NCBI GenBank assembly: GCA_032209605.1
Contig: JASFXZ010000098.1
Span: forward strand, 308,018-372,017
DNA from: Mactromeris polynyma
Taxonomy: Eukaryota; Mollusca; Bivalvia; Venerida; Mactridae
Direction: 5' to 3'
DNA: 64,000 nt
Made by a program: the position numbers and the translations under genes. Below the pieces are notes generated by a model. It had not been told where the DNA came from, ran no database searches, and worked only from the letters and a program-made list of their open reading frames with translations. Below are positions 34,901 through 44,390 of this stretch, one piece after another (position 1 is the first letter of the stretch; the number at the start of each line of letters is the position of its first letter).

Positions 34901-36840
34901 CCATCCAATTGAAAATTTGCCAAATTATGAAAAATTCTAAAATTTATGCACAAGCTAACATAACTGAACTTGTACGTGTCACAACAACTATCTGGTCAAA
35001 CTTCGTTTATCATACTCTAGAAACCAATACCATTGAAAGTCAGTCTTTCCTCAGACAATCAGGTACTGGAACAGCCTATCATACATTGTAGCACCAGCCT
35101 CAGTGAGCTCACTACAAGTCTGGATGTTGTCAATAATCAATTACTGATATATATTCATGAATCATGGCATGATTTTATCCTTGATCCTTTGACTATTATT
35201 TTGGACTAGCTGTAGGAATTAGTGTATACATAGTAAAATGGTACACCTAATTGCCCACTGCTCATCTTGAAGCTCTTAAAAATATTCTGGCCATTATTAT
35301 CAACTTTGTCATGAATAAATGCTTGTGAACACTTCGTGTCAATCTGAAAGTTGAAATGAGAAATTTATGTAAATTAGAATGTTTGTTTTATATGAAACTA
35401 AGATAAGAAAGCCTGTTCGTTTAACTATGAAAATTCCAAAAATTGGAGTGGAACTGGAAGCGATTGAATTTCTTCCCAAATTGGCCAATTTTACGATGCA
35501 AATTTTCCCATTTATCCAGGGTTTTCCCCCTAAAAATGGCCTGCAAAGTATTGATATCTTCTCAAAACTTTATTTAAAATTCTCCATGGTAACATGATAA
35601 TACTTGCTTAAATCTGTCTGTATTTCATAGATTGTTTTCAAATTGAGTTTAGTTTGACTATTTTGGGAAGATAACCCATGCCCTTTAAATTGGGATTTTT
35701 TTGCATTAAACTTAGAAATTGGGAAAAAAATCTAGAAATTACAGCAAAATCATAGAAATACAAGTGAAGGATGTAGTGGTTAATTAATCATTATTTGCTA
35801 TTTATATAAACTGCCTGTGGGGAAAAAAGCCTCTAACTGTCAATTTTTGGTTCAATTGAACCAAAACAATTTCATCAGATTTATTGGGAATTTTTACATT
35901 CAAATTGGGAAAATTATATACTTTTTGGCATTGGGAATATAGTATAATAACGGCTATAATTAGATAAAAACAGCTGAAAATAAACCGTGGAGTTAGTAGA
36001 CATGCTTTGCGATTCAATGTAGAATGGACGGTCTGTTTCGAGATTTTAAACCATACTTCAGTTTATACATTCGGACTATTGAAGTGAGGCATAAAAAAAC
36101 AAAAATAAAGTCGAAACAGCTGTGATGTCACTTGTAACAAACGGTGACACAACCTCAAGGTTTTACCTCAAGTTATATCTTGTGCAATTACTATGACACA
36201 AACTGAAGCTGCTGTTTGTCTTCACACCAATATGTCACCTTGAAATCAAAGGATAAAAACTTGAAGTGTGCCTGATATGGGGCTCAAATCCACAACCCCC
36301 TAGTATGACACTCTACCGACTGAGCTAACCGGGAGGCCGTCTAACCCCTCATCACTACAACTTTTCAGAGCATTACTTTAATGAAAGTCAACTACAATCA
36401 GTTATGACTGCAGCTATGAAAAACAATTTTACGAGAAGTCCATCGTTATGATCAGATTGCAATTATGCTGCTAGTAGGTAATAGCTAAGAAAATAAACAA
36501 AATCAAAATGTCAAAGTATTTGAGAATAGGTAAATCGCAAAACTGAGCACCAACGCCTTCCGGTCTGTGACCTAGTCACCAAAAATCCAAATTACAGGGT
36601 CATAAATAATTTAACCGAATATGTTGCCAGCATGTTCAACAGTAAATTCATTTACGGTTTCACATTCCAATAATTCTGTATTGCAGAGAACAGTCGAAAC
36701 CGGCGACTGAAGCGTGAACGCCGATACATCATTTTTTCTCGACGAATATTTAGTGAGGAAATTAAGCCACTTTAAAAACAACCTAGTTTTCGACACACGC
36801 GGACATACCTTCCATCCAACGCTTCGTCCAAAATATCCAT
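22957..36840 (-). CDS. USF: Upstream stimulatory factor (USF1/USF2 orthologue), complete coding region in 9 exons
   Basis: Coding exons in transcript order are 36840-36809, 34791-34745, 32991-32902, 32379-32282, 31710-31557, 28156-28118, 25852-25715, 24349-24249 and 23178-22957. They total 921 nt (306 residues plus TGA), all with AG/GT junctions and matching phases. Vertebrate USF1 is about 310 residues. The N-terminal half is Gln/Thr/Gly-rich, as in USF activation regions. The USF-specific region spans about 154-195 and includes FYVMMSPQDVLQG. The basic region has H197, E201 and R205 within THNEVERRRRDKINNW, followed by helix 1 (WIVQLSKLVPDC) and helix 2 (SKACDYINELR). The zipper has leucines at 266, 273, 280 and 287. 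By family knowledge, USF binds CACGTG as a dimer in the nucleus and activates housekeeping, metabolic and stress genes. A single invertebrate gene usually represents vertebrate USF1 and USF2, so I give the neutral symbol. Exon 6 (39 nt) is symmetric and may be optional. Introns 5, 6, 7 and 8 hold tandem arrays. Confidence 0.95.
23229..23537. repeat. 25-bp tandem array, 12 copies, USF intron 8
   Basis: The unit gcacgagataatgcagccag followed by gggtt starts about 50 bp from the exon 9 acceptor. Three minus-strand frames stay open through it and give a 25-residue Pro/Trp/Leu period, which is an artefact. Confidence 0.97.
23538..24248. other. USF intron 8 remainder
   Basis: AT-rich intron, no further feature recognised. 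Confidence 0.5.
24566..24848. repeat. 54/43-bp tandem array, 6 copies, USF intron 7
   Basis: The unit caagtaggtctgacctgaaa followed by tcatagatatacatataacc and agg is separated by an extra caagactcaaa in the first copies (54 bp) and not in the later copies (43 bp), recording a deletion that was then amplified. Confidence 0.96.
25174..25606. repeat. 85-bp tandem array, 5 copies, USF intron 7
   Basis: The unit begins aaagggaaagttcaagctac and ends ataatgcacaacatgt. Copies are essentially identical (one agag/aggg difference), so the expansion is recent. Confidence 0.97.
25853..26230. other. USF intron 6, part next to exon 7
   Basis: No recognised feature. Confidence 0.5.
26231..26542. repeat. 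28-bp tandem array, 11 copies, USF intron 6
   Basis: The unit aatctcagccattatgtctg followed by aatcagca has gcc/gtc variants interleaved. Confidence 0.97.
26543..27603. other. USF intron 6, unassigned
   Basis: AT-rich intron, no recognised feature. Confidence 0.45.
27604..27680. repeat. Near-perfect 32-bp inverted repeat (hairpin) in USF intron 6
   Basis: The left arm tatcgagggc...cgtaactcctat (27604-27640) and right arm ataggagttacg...gccctcgata (27649-27680) pair almost completely. The left arm has a 5-bp insertion, and the loop is about 8 bp. It is likely a small foldback transposon. Confidence 0.85.
27681..28117. other. USF intron 6, part next to exon 6
   Basis: No recognised feature apart from a short inverted 'ccttccttgctaaggaagg' near 28074-28092. 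Confidence 0.45.
28118..28156 (-). other. USF exon 6: 39-nt symmetric, possibly cassette exon
   Basis: The segment is bounded by a polypyrimidine acceptor (gtgttccag) and a donor (gtcagt). It encodes 12 full codons (LATGPWQQDNPQ) with split glycine codons at both ends. Because 39 is divisible by 3 and both boundaries have the same phase, skipping it would join exon 5 to exon 7 in frame and remove 13 residues just before the USF-specific region. It is part of the 306-residue model; without it the protein is 293 residues. That it is alternatively spliced is inference. Confidence 0.75.
28157..29146. other. USF intron 5, unassigned
   Basis: AT-rich intron, no recognised feature. Confidence 0.5.
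29147..30533. repeat. 30-bp tandem array, about 46 copies, USF intron 5
   Basis: The unit gtagtcaacagtattatagt followed by gccttcaggt holds strict 30-bp phase for nearly 1.4 kb. Variants (tagtta, gtgtct, gtgaag) are clustered. Because 30 is divisible by 3 and one frame per strand lacks stops, both strands show about 470-codon open frames (10-residue periods). The location inside a USF intron and the lack of any domain argue against coding. Confidence 0.97.
30534..31556. other. USF intron 5, part next to exon 5
   Basis: AT-rich, nothing recognised. Confidence 0.5.
31711..32281. other. USF intron 4
   Basis: AT-rich intron, nothing recognised. Confidence 0.55.
32380..32901. other. USF intron 3
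   Basis: Intron; nothing further recognised. Confidence 0.5.
32992..33724. other. USF intron 2, part next to exon 3
   Basis: AT-rich, nothing recognised. Confidence 0.5.
33725..34085 (+). repeat. Mollusc-type interspersed repeat, dimeric, ending in a C7/G7 hairpin
   Basis: Two related halves (about 33725-33872 and 33873-34085) each contain gttgcataatcaa...ggccataact, gtccgacc, gataatatg, gaagcttcccat and tgagaag...gtc. The second ends in gacggacgga, a hairpin of seven or more C and G around ttcggga, then cataataa. I associate this architecture with abundant mollusc interspersed repeats; the class is not certain. It lies in USF intron 2. Confidence 0.65.
34086..34744. other. USF intron 2, part next to exon 2
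   Basis: Nothing recognised. Confidence 0.5.
34792..36270. other. USF intron 1
   Basis: Mostly unassigned. A minus-strand exon-like stretch at 35343-35247 has an acceptor (caactttcag) and a weak donor (gtgtac) with an open frame containing NNGQNIFKSF. Its phase does not fit USF exons 1 and 2, so it is not included in the model. Confidence 0.4.
36271..36338 (-). repeat. tRNA-like SINE head or tRNA pseudogene
   Basis: The minus strand reads ggcctcccggttagctcagt followed by cggtagag, a good pol III A box (TAGCTCAGTCGG). About 30 bp later comes a degenerate B box (ggatttgagcc). The 3' part does not re-pair with the 5' acceptor arm, so this is not a functional tRNA. It fits a decayed tRNA-derived SINE within USF intron 1. 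Confidence 0.6.
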
Positions 36841-38440
36841 GTGGACTGGCGTATTGTTTTGAATTTAGCAGGATAATTTCAGCGTGATCACGGGGCCAAA
36901 CAACAGGTCATGTGAGAGGCAAATCGTGGACATGTGACAAAGATGGCGCAGATCCTGCTGAATATCGCGGATGAAAAGTAGTTCAAGTGAAGTGAAAAAT
37001 CATTTATATAATTATTAATTCAAATAAATACGATTTATGGATTATTTATTTAAATATTATTACAGAAGAGTAGATATTTTGACATTGACTGATTTGATTA
37101 CATTTTAAGCGACCCATTAACTTGGATCTACATAATTGGTGATTGATTCTCTTTTCCTGCGACGCGCTTCGGTACCAGGCTGACATCTAAAAATAATTAC
37201 CAATCAAATGCCACATATAAATCAAAGTACTCGAGTAACACAATCAAAGTACTGAAAGTATTGGAAATATATGGTTGAACGAGGAGTATTTATAACTATA
37301 CTTATTCATAACGTGGCATGCACTAGTAAACAAGCGGTAGTAAAAACGCAATGTACGGAAGAAACAAGTTGAATGTATCATACTGGAATGTAATCTTGAA
37401 CACAATCAAATATTATCAGTGAGTGTGGATCTATAGATAGGGGCCCTACTTTGATTCAGTACACATATTTTACAATTTTGTTTTTACACCACATATTCGA
37501 CTAAACTCAGATTTGAAGATGAAGTAATTTTCTGTGATATGATAGTACCGGAATCATTGCTTGTTCAAGATATCTTAACTTTTTTTACTTATCGACATCA
37601 TGACAGCCGAACTTGAGACGCTTCGATCGATACCCGCTGAAAATTCACAGACATGTATACCCAGCTTTCAATGTCTGATGACTGGTTTATCGCAATGTAT
37701 TGTCCACCTTGAAATGATGTTTATCCGAGAAATTGAAAGCATCGCTTGACTATGTAAATATTCAAATGAGCTACAATTTTAAGTATCAGTTATTCCGTTC
37801 TTTTTTTATTTATATATATAAGTCATATCAGAAATAATCATACATATTACTTGAGCCAGATGGAAAACAATAATCAGCAATAAATCATCGAATGTGACAT
37901 GGACGGGCCCGTTATATATACTTAACAGCTTGTCTTACTCCATACTTATACATATTTGTGTTGCTTGCGAGGAAGTTACAAAAATCCCCTGTTTCTATTA
38001 TACTATACAGTCGACATATTCCAAAAATCAGTCGACAGTAAATATCGCACAAGTATTGTTTGCTCCAACTGGATCATGTACACGTGCATTTCACGCTTTT
38101 CCATGCAGGTGCACGTACACATGTGCTCACTCTACTACATTGACACACACACAAACACACAATCTCTATTCATTGACATGCAACAAACATGATTGGATAT
38201 TAATGACATCATAATGATAATAATAATAACAATATATTTAATCACATGTAATATGAATTGAATCCCCGACCCCTATCAACGTTCCTTATCAGCTGGGTTA
38301 TTGTCATCCTCGGTACCCAGATTACCAGTTTCCTAGAACCGAATCTGAGCATGATTTTGTTTATATTTATAATATTTTTGTGAAAGTATTCCAGCTTCAA
38401 ATTTGCACACGCCGCATAAAATCGCTATCCATAACATTGT
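36841..38440. other. USF upstream region, unassigned
   Basis: Contains the candidate USF promoter (36900-36955). No further gene recognised; an open frame at 37894-38214 has no family signature. Confidence 0.4.
36900..36955. promoter_or_regulatory. Candidate USF core promoter with CATGTG E-boxes and a YY1-like motif
   Basis: Within about 115 bp upstream of the USF start codon are GGTCATGTGA (36906-36915, an M-box type E-box), a second CATGTG (36932-36937) and AAGATGGCGC (36941-36950), which matches the YY1 initiator-type motif. The position upstream of a housekeeping-type factor fits a TATA-less promoter. No transcription start is visible, and autoregulation through the E-boxes is only a possibility. 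Confidence 0.35.
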
Positions 38441-38712
38441 TACGTTACGTACAATAGCTTAGATCTCCAACAATGCTACTAAATCGCAGGTTCGATCCCC
38501 GCTCCACCACTGACTGTAGTCTTCTAACAGTCTTTCGGACGAGACTTTGAAAAACCGAAGTAACGTATCCGATGTTAAACATCGGACACGTAAAAGAACC
38601 AGGGGTGCTTCTGGAACTTGGACCATGCACTATCCAAATTTAAAATCTAAAAAGACTAACATTCTTCGATAGGTGTCGCCCAAATGGGAAACTGGTGGCG
38701 ACGATAAATAAA
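38440..38712 (+). mobile_element. tRNA-derived SINE
   Basis: A B-box-like caggttcgatcccc (about 38488) is followed by a conserved-looking central part (tctttcggacgagactttg, ccgaagtaacgt, acacgtaaaagaacc) and a 3' end with ggtgtcgcc...ggcgacgataaataaaag. This layout (tRNA head, conserved middle, A-rich tail) is that of mollusc SINEs. Membership in a named superfamily, possibly MetaSINE, is not verified. Confidence 0.65.
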
Positions 38713-39014
38713 AGCAGTACATATATATCAAAAGCAAGTAAGCGTGGTGGTGGGGAAATGTTACTTGAATACTAATATCTTTAAAAAGGAATGCTTTTTG
38801 TTGTTTTGTCTATGGAAATTCCCGGAAACGTACGATACTAAACCGAACAATGTCGGAATTGGCCGAATGCGATACCTCCACCAAAGATAGCCAAAAGGTT
38901 GGGTGTGCTAGCATAGCTTGTATAGTATCGAAGTAATAAGGGTAGCATTAGGAAGAATTGTTTGGTATTCGAATTGATCTTGAAATGAAGAGTAAAGACA
39001 TTTACTTATGAGCC

Positions 39015-39090
39015 TGGGAGGTTGGCCGGGGAGGTTGGCCGGGGAGGTTGGCCGGGGAGGTTGGCCGGGGAGGTTAGCCGGGGAGGTTGG
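39015..39090. repeat. 13-bp G-rich tandem repeat
   Basis: About six copies of gaggttggccggg. G4 runs separated by 9 bp on the plus strand give G-quadruplex potential. Confidence 0.93.
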
Positions 39091-39612
39091 TGAAAAAGTC
39101 ATATAGCGTTCACTGTGTTGACTTGGCAGAATCACATTACTAAGGAGTATTATGTGTAATAGTTATTTGATAGTTGAGGGGATAAGATAGCTATTGTATT
39201 TACAATTTCCAAACTAAAGTGTGCCGGAATACGTAAGACAATCCCGGCTGTTCAACTCCCCAACATAAGAGACCGCTATCATTATGTATATCAACTAATT
39301 CAACTCTTCATGACACAGATTTCCTAAAATAAAAGTTTGTTGTCTTTACTTACATAGTTGTTTTGCGACTTTATAGAATTTATATTTATATACAAAATAT
39401 TAGACGTAGAAAAGGAAACTTTGACACACCTTTATTTACCATCCACAAGTTTACTTCTTGGTTTGAAGAATTTTACTTTCAAAATCCTTTGTTTTATTAC
39501 CTCTCCAGTTTGGATTATTATCAAAATGTTATTACTGAAAGAACCAATTTAGAATACATGTCTTTACTTTCGATTTAAATAACAAATGTATATATCAACA
39601 TAAATAAAACAG
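39091..39612. other. Unassigned AT-rich sequence
   Basis: No recognised feature. Confidence 0.4.
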
Positions 39613-40098
39613 TTCAAGCTTCATACAACACGTTAGCCAAGCTTCATACAACACGTTAGCCAAGCTTCATACAACACGTTAGCCAAGCTTCATACAACAC
39701 GTTAGCCAAGCTTCATACAACACGTTAGCCAAGCTTCATACAACACGTTAGCCAAGCTTCATACAACACGTTAGCCAAGCTTCATACAACACGTTAGCCA
39801 AGCTTCATACAACACGTTAGCCGAGCTTCATACAACACGTTAGCCAAGCTTCATACAACACGTTAGCCGAGCTTCATACAACACGTTAGCCAAGCTTCAT
39901 ACAACACGTTAGCCAAGCTTCATACAACACGTTAGCCGAGCTTCATACAACACGTTAGCCAAGCTTCATACAACACGTTAGCCGAGCTTCATACAACACG
40001 TTAGCCAAGCTTCATACAACACGTTAGCCAAGCTTCATACAACACGTTAGCCAAGCTTCATACAACACGTTAGCCAAGCTTCATACAACACGTTAGCC
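39613..40098. repeat. 23-bp tandem array, about 21 copies
   Basis: The unit is gttagccaagcttcatacaa followed by cac, with only a caagc/cgagc variant. Very homogeneous. Confidence 0.97.
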
Positions 40099-41432
40099 AG
40101 TGCTTCTACTTGAACTGTCTACAAAACAAACCCTTTTTGATTTAACGTTTATGGATCTTTTTGAAATTGTCAATATTTTATTTTAGGCAGATATATTATT
40201 CAGTCAGATAAAACGATTAAACACAACTTGAACTTTGATATTGTGGTGTCTTGGTTTGTTTTGTCTTCATTTATGTTCCACAACAAAATGTTACCTTCAG
40301 ATTGCAACACATTTGCTTGATTCAGATTTCTCCGACCATCTGTTTAAAGATATTTATTGTTTACGCTTAAAATCTTCCTAGACTCCCGCGCGTAATTGAA
40401 TATACAATAAATAATCCATTAAACGACCGCATGCACTTAATCCCCTTGTGCATTTCACACCTTATTCACAACTGCATTCGCGCATTGTCCTTTAAACAAT
40501 TGAACAAACAATTAGGCGTGATAAATGCGACCAGGTAATTACTCGGCGACACAATTATAAAACGTCATGTAAAAATCGTTTCATATATGTGACCGTTTAA
40601 GCGCGAGTCTCGAATGTAAATGGATTACACAGCATAAACGCTCATAATTTCTACAAGAACCAAGTTCATGTAACGTCGTTGCTAAGCGACTAACGTTGCT
40701 TGATGTCACCGAGTTTTTACATTACGATGTCCCGAGAAGAAATATGGGAGATGTAATTTGTGTACCGTCTCGCCCGCTTTTATCTTTACTTGAAAGATCG
40801 TCGTACCGACAAACTTCTTATTTTCACTGAGAGAATAAAAATGTCAGACAAAAACACATCGCATAATTTAAGTCTGGGTTTAAATGTGTAAACACTCACT
40901 TTGTTTAGTATGTAATCCATTTTAAAGACCCTGTAAAATCGTTGCCTTATGGAAAAACTTAATACGCACGTGGAATAAAGTTTTAGAATTATTCCAGTTA
41001 ATATAGCTGTCAAAACTTCGTCACTGAATTCATGACGTCACACCATGCGCAGATTCGTGTTACTGTGATGAGTACACTGTACAGTTAATTATTTATAGAC
41101 TGAAAATTAATATGTACCCGTGTAAATGTGTGTGTGTCTGTGTTTCGCCTTTTACTTTTGCGTTAGTTAGAAAATTTCGCGCGTGTGATAAGAACATTCT
41201 TGAATTTTAAGCACGAGGCCACTACACTATTCAACGTACATGAAGCTTGTCATATTGGATAACTTACGTGGAATTTAAGAATTAGGCACTTGTCCAGTGT
41301 TCTTTTGCCTAGTGAGCTTTGTTTCACACCATAGATACATATGAATGGAAAGAGGATGGTATTTATACGCTTTGATTGTTCAGTACGACATTCATTTGTA
41401 CTTTAACTTTCGTTAAATTTGTTGATATCTAT
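40099..41432. other. Unassigned, locally CpG-richer sequence
   Basis: Between about 40380 and 41250 CpGs are denser than in the surroundings. A perfect CRE (TGACGTCA, 41033-41040) and a gttgctaagcgac motif near 40678 are present. It could be a promoter region, but no gene is recognised on either side. Confidence 0.3.
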
Positions 41433-41505
41433 TAAGAGACCACTTTATTAAGCGACCACTTTTTGGCCGTCCCTTGGGTGGTCTCTTAATACAATGTCTA
41501 CTGTA
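41433..41505. mobile_element. Fragment of a TACAGT-type MITE
   Basis: The inverted halves aagagaccactttatt and gggtggtctcttaat end in ctactgta. This matches the gaccac/gtggtc core of the MITEs at 46989, 50748 and 63845. Confidence 0.5.
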
Positions 41506-41554
41506 CAATATACCACCATACCGTCATCACTACCGATTTTAAAAATATCGCAAC

Positions 41555-41733
41555 TACAGTCGGACCTCGTTACATTCGAATTCATCGAGTCCGAAATTTT
41601 ATATAATTACATGGATTCGAATAGCCCATTTCAATTCGACGTGCCTAAGAAGATACATCGGACACTGATATTTATTGCGGCTGATATCAAGTATTCGGAT
41701 GAAAGATTGTCGAATAAACGAGGTCTGAATGTA
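41555..41733 (+). mobile_element. Pogo/Tigger-like MITE (TACAGTCGGACCTCGTT ends), copy 1
   Basis: The left end tacagtcggacctcgtt is mirrored by aacgaggtctgaatgta at the right end. The interior (tccgaaattttatat, tagcccatttcaattcgacg, gtattcggatgaaagattgt) is homologous to the reverse complement of 52617-52798. TA target sites and CAGT ends suggest a pogo/Tigger origin. Confidence 0.8.
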
Positions 41734-42301
41734 TATACAACGGGCACTACAGGCAATTGTTGGTTACTTTAGTCGCATACCAAATTTTACAACGAAGAGG
41801 CCAGTTGTGAAATGAAATGTTGTATTTTTTTAACATTACAAAACAAAGAAGATAAAACATACTAGTTGCTGTAAATAAGCGGCGTTCATTTGTCACACAA
41901 TAATTCCACTCTAGTTTAACAGTTTCCAACAGCAAATACAACCATGGAGGTCTCAGCTTCCCTGAACAATTACAGTATCGTGCTTGTATGTAACCGATTC
42001 TAATGGATTCAGTCACACATAACTGGGTTCAGGTTAGTAATGGCTCCGTAATTAAACTGTAAATACCTCCCTGGCGAAATTACTCGTGTTAGCAATATTG
42101 ACTGTACAACCGAGTTCTCTCCCCTATATTTGACTCGTCAACATGACTTGTCCTCCGATGTTTATTTTGCGAATCATCTAAATTTGAGAGATCCTTTGAA
42201 AACCTGAAATGTAATACGTTTAAAAAGCCATTCTCTTTAATTTGTCTGATTATGGTCATTTTGCCATACAGACGCTACCTATTGTACACTTTGAAAATTT
42301 G
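41734..42301. other. Unassigned sequence
   Basis: No recognised feature. Confidence 0.4.
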
Positions 42302-43520
42302 CTGTTCTGAGTTCAATGGTAAATGTCAATGGTACTTATTACTGTTCTGAGTTCAATGGTAAATGTCAATGGTACTTATTACTGTTCTGAGTTCAGTGGT
42401 AAATGTCAATGGTACTTATTACTGTTCTGAGTTCAATGGTTATTGTCAATGGTACATATTACTGTTCTGAGTTCAATGGTAAATGTCAATGGTACTTATT
42501 ACTGTTCTGAGTTCAATGGTAAACGTCAATAGTACATATTACTGTTCTGAGTTCAATGGTAAATGTCAATGGTACTTATTACTGTTCTGAGTTCAATGGA
42601 AAACGTCAATAGTACATATTACTGTTCTGAGTTCAATGGTAAATGTCAATGGTACATATTACTGTTCTGAGTTCAATGGTAAATGTCAATGGTACTTATT
42701 ACTGTTCTGAGTTCAGTGGTAAATGTCAATGGTACTTATTACTGTTCTGAGTTCAGTGGTAAATGTCAATGGTACTTATTACTGTTCTGAGTTCAATGGT
42801 TATTGTCAATGGTACATATTACTGTTCTGAGTTCAATGGTAAATGTCAATGGTACATTTTGCTATTCTGAGTTCAATGGTAAATGTCAATAGTACTTATT
42901 ACTGTTCTGAGTTCAATGGTAAATGTCAATGGTACTTATTACTGTTCTGAGTCAGTGGTAAAGGTCAATGGTACATATAACTGTTCTGAATTCAATGGTA
43001 AATGTCAATGGTACATATAACTGTTCTGAATTCAATGGTAAATGTCAATGGTACTTATTACTGTTCTTGGTTCAATGGTAAATGTCAATGGAACATATAA
43101 CTGTTCTGAATTCAATGGTTAATGTCAATGGTACATATTACTGTTCTGAGTTCAATGGTAAATGTCAATGGTACATATTACTGTTCTGAGTTCAATGGTA
43201 AATGTCAATGGTACTTATTACTGTTCTGAGTTCAATGGTAAATGTCAATGGTACATATTACTGTTCTGAGTTCAATGGAAAATATCAATGGTACTTATTA
43301 CTGTTCTGAATTCAATGGTAAATGTCAATGGTACATATAACTGTTCTGAGTTCAATGGTAAATGTCAATGGTACATATTACTGTTCTGAGTTCAATGGTA
43401 AATGTCAATGGTACATATTACTGTTCTCAGTTCAATGGTAAATGTCAATGGTACATATAACTGTTCTGAGTTCAATGGTAAATGTCAATGGTATTACTGT
43501 TCTGAATTCAATGGTAAATG
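42302..43520. repeat. 40-bp tandem array, about 30 copies
   Basis: The unit ctgttctgagttcaatggta followed by aatgtcaatggtacatatta has common variants (cttatta, catataa, gaattc, aaacgtcaatag). The variants are mixed along the array. Confidence 0.97.
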
Positions 43521-44390
43521 AGGAGGGACTATAATCGTCGTGATAACATTTGTTTACTATAATGTACATTTTGACGGTGTCAAGGTCATTGCAGCAATGA
43601 CATATGTAGGTTAACTATGTTTAACTCCACTTCTTTTGTGTTACGTGCGGTTTTCATTTTATGTTATTACGGCATTTTGATTTGTTTTCATATTCTAGAT
43701 GTTCGTATGTTTCAGACATTAACGACAAAACTTACATTTTCACATTATGTGAGATTTTATGACATATTTACATTCAGCAGTTTTCTGATACACCGGTTTT
43801 AAAGCTGCCTGCTCATTAGCTGATCTTGTAACAGACGTATCTAATGTATGTTGTATTGTTACGAAGTAATAAATATTCCGTATAATTCCACATCACAATG
43901 CATCAAAACAATGGCATCTGGTGTATAACACTGTCAGTATTTACTACATGAATACAGAACGTCAAGTTATGATATTTCCTGTTTGTGTATTCTCTTGTAA
44001 CAACATGCGCCTTTCAATGTGTGATTATTTTAACATGGGTAATACCGTCTCTTTGACCGTTTCTTTTCTATTTTAGTTAGAACTCAATTTTATGATTTTC
44101 TTCTAAATTGTAACAAATACATGATGCGTTTATCTCCAGCAAAACCAAATCGTACGCTGAGAAACTGCAAGCGTATTACATTGTGCATAGTGTTGGAATG
44201 TACAGAGCCATCTACATCTACATGTACAGTATATTGTAAACGGACGAATTTCTCCCGCGCCAAAACGGTTCATGATCTACTTGTGAACTTAAGAAACTTA
44301 ATAAATTATTATATTTGTATTTATTCATTTATTAATGATATACTTAACGGTAGAGCAAATATGTCATTGACAACGGGTCTCAACTAGACA
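43521..44390. other. Unassigned sequence between arrays
   Basis: No recognised gene; an 88-codon plus-strand frame at 44121-44387 has no family signature. Confidence 0.4.

Noticed and set aside
36271..36338. tRNA gene on the minus strand
   Set aside because: The A box is good, but the acceptor stem does not pair and the B box is degenerate; better explained as a SINE head.
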